DNA from: Mycteria americana | Taxonomy: Eukaryota; Chordata; Aves; Ciconiiformes; Ciconiidae | Length of the DNA: 64,000 bases | Reading direction: 5' to 3' | Assembly (NCBI RefSeq): GCF_035582795.1 | Contig: NC_134367.1 | Coordinates: 20,440,062 to 20,504,061, forward strand | Part shown: positions 48,237 to 64,000 of the stretch, piece after piece | Layout: each line of letters opens with the position of its first letter | Numbering within the stretch: the stretch's first letter is position 1 | The notes under the pieces: generated by a model | What the model saw: the letters and a program-made list of their open reading frames with translations, nothing else | What the model was told of the DNA's origin: nothing | The model's database searches: none | Program-made: the position numbers and the translations under genes

Positions 48237-51200
48237 TAGAAGGAAATCACTGTAAACCCTGTCTTATTGCCCTGTTCTGGCCTCCAGGACACCCTATGGA
48301 CCTCCTAATCGATCTTCTGATACAGTTTTGAGGAAGCAGCATCCAAGCAGTCGCAGCCAATAAGGATCCTTGGATCCTAATAAACAAGGAGGAGACTGGT
48401 CTAGTGATGAAGAACTCGAGCAGACCAACTTCCATTCTCTTCTTGCCTACAGACATCTTATACAACTATAGGCAAGTCACCCAGGACTAGATTTTTCTGA
48501 AGAGGCACTTAGACGGGTGAGATGAGACCTTGTTGGATTTTCAAAAACACCCTTTCTAAAGCTTCGGGCTCCTAGTAGCTTGTTTCCCTCTTGACTTAAG
48601 AGTTTACCTTGCTCTTAAAATCCAGCCATACTCCCTTGCAGCTTTCAGTTCCAAATATATAAAATGGAGCACTTTTAGCACAAAAGTTGGCAGAAGCACT
48701 AACAAGGCCTTAGAAACATTTTTAAATGTTCTCTGCCTTGTACAGGTGTTTGCATGGCTAAAAACATCAAAGGGCTTTAAGCCTTCTACTGACACATCAA
48801 ACCCTCTTGAAGGGTCCTATTCTCACGGCCCACAGACAGGATGGTCTGTGGCTCATGTGCAAACCAGAAGGAAGTGCTCCGATTTTAAGAAGCTGCCAGC
48901 TAGTTATTGACCAGTAATCTGAGGGGCTTTGCCTACAGCTGATGCCTTACGACCCCAGTCTGTGCCTCTTTCACTAGATTACCTTTCCCAAAATACATCC
49001 TAATGCTCCTCTCATCAAGGGAAATGAAAATAGCGAGACCTTGACCACACGGTCTTACGGGAAATGTGGTTCAGCTGTGAAGTCCAGCCAGTAGTGAAAT
49101 GCAATGCAAAGCACAAACTACACTTCCCAGGAGACACCATGAGAATATTTTTGGCTAAACTCTTCTGGTTTTCAGCCAAAATACTTTGACAAAAGAACTA
49201 AACTACCCCGGAAAACTGACACTTTTTTTTAAAAAGCTACTTTGCCAAAAGCCTTCCTACTTCAAAAGGATTCTGGTTCAAGAGGTTTTGGACAGTCCTA
49301 AAGATGACTAAATAAGAGCTTTTGAAACAGTGTGAAATTACTCAAAAGTAATCAGAAAAAATAGCCTTCAACATAACATACAATTTATAAATCACACAGA
49401 TTTCTGCTGCTTCCACAATGCAATTCTCTGCTGAGTCTAGGACTACGCCATGTTTAAAATGCCATTTTGACACTGAATTTAAGTTACATAGTCTCTTTCA
49501 TGTATTCATTAAAACAATAATTTCATTTTAAAATATCTGTTAAAATGAAATCTGAGAATTTTCTGAAAGACAGTCCAAACATTTTTAAAAGGAATACTCA
49601 ACTTGGAAGTATTACTTCTTGCCTACATCTGCATACCTTATTTACGCTGCATCAGTAGCATAACAAAATTTTAGGGATGTGTGTAACGAGTTGTCACAGA
49701 TTAAAAGATCCTAATATCACTGTTATAAGTGAGACCTTTAAATCAGTGTTTGTTTTATATTCTCTGATCACTGTAACACCTTAAACATTCATGATCATGT
49801 AAACAATCATGTAGATATGAAATACAAAAGATCTCAACTACAGAGAGGGAAACACAGGGCAATAGTTTTTACATTTGCTACATTTTTTAAATCTTTCCAT
49901 ACCCAAGGATCAAAGTTGTAGTATGTCCAGTCCAGAGGCTCTTTCTGTTTCACTGTATGGCAAGTGAAGTTGGGTATTTCAGTTCTCCACAGTGATTTGA
50001 TTTTGCTAGAAAACAATCCCCCTCCTAAATTTCACTGCCTATATTGAGCACATATGTATGTATGCACAGAGGTCAGAATAGAAACTTGCAAGTCCCTTTA
50101 TGAGTCCTATTTTTCATACTGCATGACTGAAAAGCAGGCATGTGGCCTTCTGGTTACTGAAGTATGGCTTACTGTCATTTAGACCAAGATTTTATATCTT
50201 TACACATCCTTAAATTTCATTAAGCATTCCTGTATACTACTACTTCCAACTTGATTTGGTTTTCACTGAGTTTGCTCTTCATTACCCAGTGGTATAATTC
50301 CAGCCCTTACTGGATCTTCTGTCATCTGCTTCACTTCTGCAGTGTCAGTCTTCATTCCCTGCTTTGCAGCTGTATTAAAAGCTCACTTTTTAAAGTAGAA
50401 AACAGCCAGCCGCTTAGGAGTAAAAGTAGAAGGATGGAGAAAAACACTTAGCATTTCCAAAATTAAACTGATATTATCTGTTACCAGGAATTACAACCCA
50501 TTAATGAACCGCAGTAAGTTTCAGTCGTAAGAAAAGTTAAAATTCATGTACTGTTTTGTCCTTCCCTGCTCAAAGGAAAGCAAGCTCTGCTCTGCCAATG
50601 GCATTTGTACATTTTAAATACAAACCCCCCACTGAACAGGAATTCAGTGATCTAACCCACATGGGCGCTTCTCAACAGAAAGGTCCAACGTTATCTGATA
50701 GAATCGAGCGAGCTCTTATTTCCCTTGCCTTCCCCTACTATTTGGGGATCGTCAATCATATTCTGCCACTTACAAGGCAGCACCCTAACAAACATCCAGG
50801 CTTTTTCCGCTACGTGCTTCTAAAGAGTGAAAGTATAAAAGTCTCTTACCTTATGGTTGCTGAGAAAATGGGAACTGCAGAATGCTCTGTGCCTGCAGGG
50901 ACACTGCACAGATGAACCTCATTGCTGCTGTTTACAGAAGTCTGACAGTTTTTAATTTGAAAAGAGGTTGTCTTTTGCTTTTCGACAGTTCAACAAATCA
51001 GACAAAACAGTTGCAAGTGTTATCTGTAAACAGCTTCCTGTTTGAAATAGATCAGCTGGCCTGCAGGACAATAATTAGGAAAGAAGTGTGGGAAAGCTGA
51101 AGAGGTCCATGATGTAAGCTTTTTATTTTGGGAATGTACTTTTTTGGGAATGCACTCTTAATCTCCCCTCCTCCTCGCTAGCAGAGAACCCCTTTTTAAC

Positions 51201-51552
51201 CATTTACATCTATTCAGCTCTAAGCCATGCATGCACACTGCCCCAGCACACCACTTTTCTTGCTTTCCTTCAGCGGATACAAAAACACACGAAATACAGC
51301 GCCGAATGCGAGCATCTTATGTGGATAATTAACACTCTCCCCTTACTGAAATTCTCTCCATTCTTGCAATTCACTGTAGCATTCTTCACTTGTTGAGTGA
51401 AACACGCAACTAGTTCAGAGCTGAGTCTCAGTGCTCCACAATAATGTAAATGCTAGATTATCCACATGGCAGGCTTCTTCACAAAATTTTGGGGTTTGGG
51501 GTTTTTTTTTAAACACCTTTTGATATCACTTTGTGTGTCAATGGGAAGAGGG

Positions 51553-51571
51553 AAAAAAAAAAAAAAAAAAA
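51553..51571. repeat. Poly(A) run
   Basis: Nineteen consecutive A residues in intergenic DNA. Confidence 0.95.
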
Positions 51572-52188
51572 GAGACAAATCCTTCACTATAGCTTCCAAA
51601 TAATTGTAAAATTCCAGTTTTCATCTTAAACAGCTAGACTAGTTTGAGCCCTGGGGAAACCGCAGTAGTCCACATAACGTTCAGGCAGGAAAAAACTGGG
51701 GCCAGCTGACTGTGGGAAGTGGGATTTTGAGAACACCTCCCTCTCCTTGTTACAGCAGTTTATACTTCAACAGATATTACCGGCTTCACTCTCAACTTCC
51801 AGGGCAAATACAGAGTACCGCTTATGACTATACCAATTAATACCTTCTATGAATAGCTGGTATATTTGTAAGGCTGTAGCTCTGATAAGCTTCTTCAACA
51901 AAAAAGGCTCACAAACCATCTGCCCCCACGCCGTGCTCGTGCCGCTGCTCCCCCCTCCCACGTTCTCCAGCTCGGGTTTGAGGGGTTGTGCTGTAAGCGA
52001 GCACCCAGCGGGGACGGCAGCCTGCGTAACTCCCAGTACACAACCTCTTTCGGGAAGACCAGGATGGTAGCTAGGGCAGTAGCGGGAGGTTCCCTGTCCA
52101 TCTTCCACAGTCCCAAGACCAGAAAAGTATCAGAACACCAAAAAGGTTTTAGACTGAGGGACTAGAGAAAGAGGTAATAGGATCACAT

Positions 52189-52207
52189 GTGCGTGTGTGT
52201 GTGTGTG
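52189..52207. repeat. (GT)n microsatellite
   Basis: A GT dinucleotide run of about nine units with one GC interruption. Confidence 0.9.
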
Positions 52208-55200
52208 CACTTCCTTACCACCCTTCTGAGCCCCCCTCGTGGGAGGCGTAGGTCCACTCCATTGAGGATTTCATGCTGTGGTGGGGGTTGCAATACAAGT
52301 TGATGACACACGGTACCGATGCACTCTTGTCCTGCTCTGCTCGCCACATGTCATATCCTCTCCCCGGCCCCGGGGTGTGCAACCTCCTTCCCCACCACAG
52401 CCCCCGCTCCGCCAGCCCACAGCACCACACGCTGAGCAGCTTTGCTGGCGACAAAGACAAGAACAGGCACTGTAGGTATCACAGCACTGCAGAGGTAGCG
52501 GTGCCTCGTACTCAGGGCTCACTGTGGGCTACCTTCATAAAGGCAGACATCTCCTAAACCACCCTGCTTCCATGTTGGGCTGGAACCTAGCTGCCCTCCT
52601 CCATGGCTAACAGCTCCTGTATTTTTAACACACACCAAATGGTCACGAAAAGTTAAGAACTGATGATCACTTCCAGATTACCTCAGTAAAGAAAGGACAA
52701 AATGGTAGAACATGAACATAACTGTGTAAGGACCACACAGCTCTTAATTTGAAAGTTCAGTTTTATACATATAAGCCCCGTTAGCTCAGTGGGAGCAGAA
52801 GACAATTAGCAGGATTGGGCCCTTGCAGCACTCTGTTGGCAGCAACTCACCAAGAGAAATGTTTGATGTAAAGAATGCAGCAAAGTGACTGCAGTCCAAG
52901 CCTTTGAAGATCATATTACGATGGCAAAGGCAATGTCCATTTACATACATATCTACTCTCCCTGTAAACACAGGCAAATAACTTTCAGGCCAGAAACAGA
53001 ATTCAAGGAGAAATAGAGCCATTTCAGGGAAAGTTAGTAGAAAAGGTAGGATTAAACACTGGGGAAACAGAAATGAAAAATAAACATAAATTACTGGAGT
53101 TCAAAAGGAAAGGGCAAACACTACAAATGCAGCGAAAGGGTTTTCTCTAGGAAAGGGGAAAATAAGCAAGTACATGGTTTTCTTTCACCTGAGAGAAAAA
53201 GGCACAATCCCATTACAGAGAGGCATTAAGCATCCTTCGCCCACCCAGAAAGCCAACTGGAAGCTGTGTAGCCACACTGGTGCATCATCTAAGTCAGGCT
53301 GCTATGTGCAAACTGGGGTACTGATGCACGGACTACATGGGAGCAGCTTAAGCCATCACCAGGTCACAATAGCTGTTGGCTATTAAGCTAAAGTTTTTCC
53401 TTACGTTAGTATGCCTGTCTGAGAAACTGTAGCACTTCAAGAGCTGCTTCTTTCAGCCACCCTTGCAGGACAGAGAGGCTACGGTATACAGCAAGACACA
53501 CCAGACGCCTCAGCTTGACCTACAGCCCAACATTCACCCAGCCTTTAAGCTCAGGTTAAACACCACGTTGACACAACTATAGGTAAAAGTCTTGGATTGA
53601 AACCAACCAAAATCATGTAGACAAATTGGTTGTAAATTTGTTGTTACAAGTTGGTTGTAAAAGGACAAGAACAAGTCTTCTGTTAGAAAATGGGAAAAAA
53701 AAATGTTTATATATTTTAGGAGCCTTCAGGCAAATTTTTCTACTCTTTCCATAGTCAGTTGGCATTACCTTTGTGTCTGTAAAAGGATTAAACATAATAC
53801 CTATTTAAAGACACAACGGCTATTTAAAAATGTTGTTGTTATGAGAAGATGACAAGGCCCTAATTCTCCCCTTGGTTTGGCAAAACATCCAGTGGTATCA
53901 GCAACATTCCCAATCAGATTTTCGCAGGGGATGAAAATTGCCAATACCCAAACTCCTTAATAAATCAGTATCTAAGCTCAATTGCTGGAGCTCAGCTTAT
54001 AGCGGGCCATCACAAGCGCTGTTCCAGTTCTTGAATGTAAGGGCTGCCTCGCTAACCAGCCCTTAGTAGGCCTCCCAAGGCAAACTCCCGAAAGAGGGAA
54101 GGAGATGCAGCAGATGCACAACTCCTCCATGGTGCAAATCTGCACACTGGCACGCTGAGTGCATCCCCTCCTCTGCTCCCGACACAACGTAATGATGTAT
54201 CCCATCCCCTTTGGCATCACCTAACAGTAATTGTTTAGCCAAGAAAATAGGAAACAACTTTATTAAATGTCAAGATACACCTGGTTAAAAACAGTCTGCA
54301 GAGCTGCCCCTGTGAAGATACCCACGTGAGCCTCATTCCCGTAGCGCAGTCGCAGAGAGCAGACAGCACCACTGTACCTCTATGGGCGAGGAGACACCAG
54401 AAGCTACCCTTACCACCTCTCCTGTGCAATACTCGAGGTGTATGGTGGGAAAGGTCAGTGCAGAAACAGCAACACGGGCTTAACTTTGTCTGCAGCTGTG
54501 TAAAATCTGGCCTTCAACTTCATTAATGGTGTTGCACTAACGTTTTTTGCATAAAATTTCTGAGCAGCATTCACTGCTGCAGTAGCGCTTTTTCTGTAAC
54601 TCCCCATCTCTAAAATTAGAATAATCTCTTCAGTGCCTGGCTTTAATTCTATCTTTGCTGCTCCAGGGGCAGATGAAAACTGAGCCAGACATGTCAGCCC
54701 AATATCCAATAACAGAAAACATTAGCTATTACTCATTTAGCAACACCTAGCAGCAACTGCTCGTTGCTAAGCTTAAGAATTATTTTCCTGAAAAAAAGAA
54801 AGAGTAACAGTAACTGGAGGGTAGAGGAGGGGATACCTGAACTTGCAGACTGTAACAAAGCCAACAAACTTTCTCCTCTTGATCACAAGACATAAATAAG
54901 AACCTTTACATGTAGCTCTCTGTAGGGAGCAGAGCACTAGTACAAAGAGATACTTGTGTCACTTCTTTCTCTTGCTCTCAGCAGAACGCAGCTTTTTCAC
55001 ACGAGCACTCTTAAGGCAGGCAGTAAGCAGCACAGCAAAGTCACTTTGTTATAAAGGGGTCAACCATTTGCACTGATCAATGCTGCAGTCAGGCCCATGT
55101 GGAGGACAGGAAAACTCACACTCCCTCAGCCTAACCACAAGACTTCTATCAGTATCTTTTTTTCCTGTCATTCTGATACACCTCTAGAGACCTAAGAAAG

Positions 55201-58200
55201 CACATCCCACAATGAGGAAAAGCTCTAGCTTTTTGGAATTGCACGGGCTTTTAGATATGACAGAGAATCAAACTCGGGCCTCCCACTTAGAAAACTTTGT
55301 TTTTCCTAAGGCATAGGAAATAGATTATTTCAGTCCACAATGCAGGAGTGACAGGATTGTGCAGGATTTCCTTTTAACACTGCTTGGTGTGAGGATCACT
55401 ACATTAAAACTTGCCAGATGTTCCCACTTACACTCAAGAGGGGCTAATCAGACATGATGTTATCATGCATCAAATTATCGTATTAATACAAGATAGGTCA
55501 AACACTTACCACCCAAAATTTCAAACAAGTTCTGCCACACTAGAATTCTGACACATCTACACACCTTTTCAAAGGGAAATCAACAGGGAGCAGTCTTCCT
55601 CACAGACAAAAACATTTGAAGACATTTGTGAAAGGATTCTTATGGAATAAACAATGAAGGCTCTAATAACAGGTGCAAGTCTCAAGAGCACTTAACAGAT
55701 GTAAAGCCCTTGCTTCTCATTTTGGGCTACTGCAAGAAAGAATCGGCCTTTTTATACTCTTCAGTGTGTGATTATCTCTTCACATTAACACTACCCATGT
55801 ACTGCTGCTGCACAGGGTCTTGGTACAGAACACCCCATCGCTTTTTTGCACAGACCAGCTGATAAACTCCTGAGGAATCATGCGTTCAGAGTTCAACTGC
55901 ACCAGTGCATGAAAGGTATAGGAAAAGCCTGGCATCATCTCATATGGAGTCTGTTTAGGTTACAGTAACATTTGACACCGGTATTCTAGCAGCCTCATTA
56001 GCACTTGACCAGATGGCATCAACTGACTTTCCAGATTGCAGGCACTCACTTGCTATGCTTGTCAAGGGACAGAGGGAGTTGTCTGACTGTATCACTGACA
56101 CTAACACACAAGGGAGTCTGTGAATAAAGGTAAACTAGGACTAAAGTCTTTTGCAAAGCACACAGCCTGGTATTTTTATGCCACAAAAATCCACCTTTAC
56201 TTGCAGTTTAGTTGATGTAAGAACCATAAGTGGCTTTGACAGCATTATCCTTTCACTCAAAGAATTTGCTTATGGGGCCATCACGGGCCTTTGCATTTCA
56301 TATAACTCAAAGGGTTTGCAAAAAGAGCCAAGAAAAATCTATAGCCAGCTGGCAATGCCTGGGAACATTTGCAATCTTTACATTCAGTTTACTAAATTTC
56401 TCCTCCCCTGCTTACCCCCTCCCAGTGCTTCAAAACTAGAAACGCTGCTGACATTTTTATTACTATGAAGAGATCAAACCTGAGTTACATTTCACCATGA
56501 AACAGGAAACACTGTCTACTGAAGCCTGCTGTCTGAGCATCACCTCTTCTTGCAGATGTTACACAGCCCCAGCAGACCCACCAACCTCTAACTAAAGGTA
56601 CATAACATCTGGTAAGTCTCCAAATACTCCCCAGACTGCTTCTTCCAAACCACACCAGCAAATATCTATTTGCACAGGCTACCATCTGTGATTGGTGTAG
56701 CAAGAAGCTTAGTAACATGTCTGACTTGAGACTAGAATTATTTTGGGGGGACTGGGGAGGTGGGGGTGGGTGGTGTTTCCAACCTGAGTAATACCCATTT
56801 TAATGATGAAAACTTGAATTCTAAATTTCTGGCACTCTTTCTGTTATATCGCTTTTGCGATTGCTCTCCGTGCAAGCAGACAGGATTCAGTGTTATTATA
56901 TACCTACAACTCCCTTCATCTCATTCTAAGGGAAGCTGATGAATTCATTTCTGCTAAATCATCCAAGATGAACAATAACTAGTCGAGGAACAAATAAGGA
57001 ATAAACTTATACCCTAGAGACAGAAGTCTGAAAAGGAGAGAGAAAAAGGCCTTAAGGTAAGCCAACTTCTTCAAAGATACAGCCTACTTTTTTGTGCAAA
57101 CATTCAAGCCTTGTCAATAAGTAGAAGGAAATTAACTACTAATTACAACAGGGCACACGTGTTTTCCTTGCTCTCTTTGCATTATCTGCACCAAAAGTAA
57201 CAGCATACAGCTATCTGTCCCACCCTACTAAACAGAAGTTATGGCATGACTTAAAACCCCTCACTTTCTCAATGCAAAAGCAATGCAGAACTTGTTTTAA
57301 CCTTTTAGCTCTTCACAACTGGAGAGGTATCAAATGCGAAGCAACCAAAACCACAGTAAATGGTAAAAGAAAGTAAAGGTACAAAGACCCTCAATAAGCA
57401 GCACTTGTCCTCCATCTACTCTCAGGTAGGAAGATGCAACTTAAGAGCTCCTGGTACACAGCCTGCTACCCACTTAACTCTCCAGCTAATAGGCTGTCTC
57501 CATAATTAGGTGTCTTTTACCGTATTAAGCACTTACTCCTAAGTAACAGAATAGCCTGTTCAGTACAGCGAAGCACTAAATTCACATAAATTGCTCAGAA
57601 CATTTACATGCCCAACTCCATGCTCCGAGCTGGAAAAAATGTTACTTGCTGAAAGTGTTTCTAAACATAGATACTAAGTCAAAAATGTAGTGTTTTCAGG
57701 ACACTATCATGCAGCCTTCAGCTGCTGTAATACAGCTAGTTCTTCCCCACCCCTCCCCGTATCACCAAGCATGTACTGCAATATGTTAAAACACGATCAA
57801 AAAAACCCCCCAAACATTCCAGCAGTCATTGCTTCACCCTGGCATATTTATCCCTGCCTTCAGTTATTAGCCATGAGAAAGGTTACCTCAACACTGTTAT
57901 ACAGACATACATACTGCTAATATACGGAGATACAAAAATCCATGATTTCTGAAAGCAAGATGAGTATCTGAAAAACTAGTTTTTGTCCAGCAAGGTAGTC
58001 AAGCACTCGGAAGTGAAAATGTCTCCCCATTTCATTCTGATAAAGGTGAGAAGCTGCAAGACCTGCTTTTAGGTTAAGAACTGGTATGCAATTTTGCCAC
58101 TTAAAGACCAAGAAAGTTACCTCAAATTCAAACTATACCCCAACATATTTCCCAAAAATTCAATCAATCCCCTTTTTCAGATGTCATTGCTCCATGTTTC

Positions 58201-58585
58201 AGAAGTCACACCACCTGCTATGTAGGCTTCTTCCAGTGTCAGGAAGATGTAGGTCTCCAACTGGTATTCTTGTGTGCAAAACTCGGGAGTTCCACTGCTC
58301 TACAGTAATTCTCCACATTCTCCCCAAAAGGTGAGTCTCAACATACTTGTTTATTTTTCAATGCCAATTCTTTTTGCAGACTCTGGACTCTTTTGTCCAG
58401 AGCTGTGTTGCGACAGTGCCAAGAACAACCTAAGAGGGCTACCATTAAAACGCTGGTGGCTTAATACTTTGATACACAAATGTCACTCATCCAGAGAGTA
58501 GAGAAGTCCCATGAACCAGTTAATCCCCATTTATGTTTATGGAATTCAAAATTTAAATGAAATTACTCTGTTATATGAACAGTTG

Positions 58586-58591
58586 TTTATT
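58586..58591 (-). promoter_or_regulatory. RPS7: RPS7 polyadenylation signal
   Basis: AATAAA on the minus strand, 18 bases past the RPS7 stop codon. The very short 3' UTR is typical of vertebrate ribosomal-protein genes. Confidence 0.85.
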
Positions 58592-58608
58592 CAGCCATTT
58601 TTTGCACT

Positions 58609-64000
<5,392 letters not shown>

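Larger units (their letters stand above)
45248..58560. other. Intergenic DNA between RPS7 and COLEC11
   Basis: No gene is recognised. Noted contents are a CR1 tail (48,185-48,236), a GT repeat (52,189-52,207), a 19-base A run (51,553-51,571) and a GC-richer area at 51,900-52,560. Frames here, such as 54,455-54,709 and 49,834-50,016 on the minus strand, have no recognisable family features. Confidence 0.5.

Noticed and set aside
52215-52290. Minus-strand WTYASHEGGSEGW before a GTAAGG donor-like site, reminiscent of the start of alpha-carbonic anhydrase domains
   Set aside because: It is a single short motif with no downstream exon carrying the H-H-WG zinc site or the SLTTPPC block anywhere toward COLEC11. 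Probably chance.
52776-52850. tRNA-like phrase 'gttagctcagtggga' resembling a box A
   Set aside because: There is no box B at the right distance and no cloverleaf; the wording also occurs in old amniote interspersed repeats.

Overview
This is a window of vertebrate nuclear DNA, almost certainly from a bird and probably a neoavian one. The evidence is split genes with GT-AG introns, many CR1 LINE fragments of several ages, and a solo LTR of a type I recognise as widespread in bird genomes. There are no operons, plasmid or phage features, or CRISPR arrays.

Two genes can be read, both on the minus strand. COLEC11 (collectin-11, CL-K1) has a complete coding sequence in six coding exons between 33,728 and 11,626. 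Joined, the exons give exactly 271 codons plus a stop: signal peptide, N-terminal cysteine segment, 24 uninterrupted Gly-X-Y triplets, coiled-coil neck and a C-type lectin domain with EPN and WND motifs. Its noncoding first exon(s) and promoter must lie above 33,754 and were not located. RPS7 (40S ribosomal protein eS7) enters from the right edge: exons 4-7 (residues 50-194 of 194) lie between 62,958 and 58,609, and exons 1-3 are outside the window. RPS7 upstream of COLEC11 in the same orientation is the order I know from human chromosome 2p25, which supports both calls.

Layout from left to right: 1-11,000 is intergenic DNA downstream of COLEC11, with an ancient CR1 reverse-transcriptase remnant at the left edge. 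11,600-33,754 is COLEC11; its 13.2-kb third intron holds several CR1 pieces, including a fairly young one with an open reading frame, and a 588-bp solo LTR with a 5-bp target duplication 133 bp from exon 3. 33,755-58,560 is intergenic or 5' COLEC11 sequence; 43.56-45.25 kb of it holds what I read as a decayed Ty3/gypsy-type retrotransposon (RT end, RNase H start and integrase in order). 58,560-64,000 is RPS7, where a CR1 tail runs to within about ten bases of the exon-4 splice donor.

The two genes do not form a pathway together: COLEC11 is a secreted soluble lectin that recruits MASP proteases of the lectin complement pathway, and RPS7 is a housekeeping ribosomal protein. I found no novel defence or enzymatic system. 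The best leads are the gypsy-like fossil, the splice-site-proximal CR1 in RPS7 and the LTR beside COLEC11 exon 3. Most other open frames are chance or antisense shadows of repeats.
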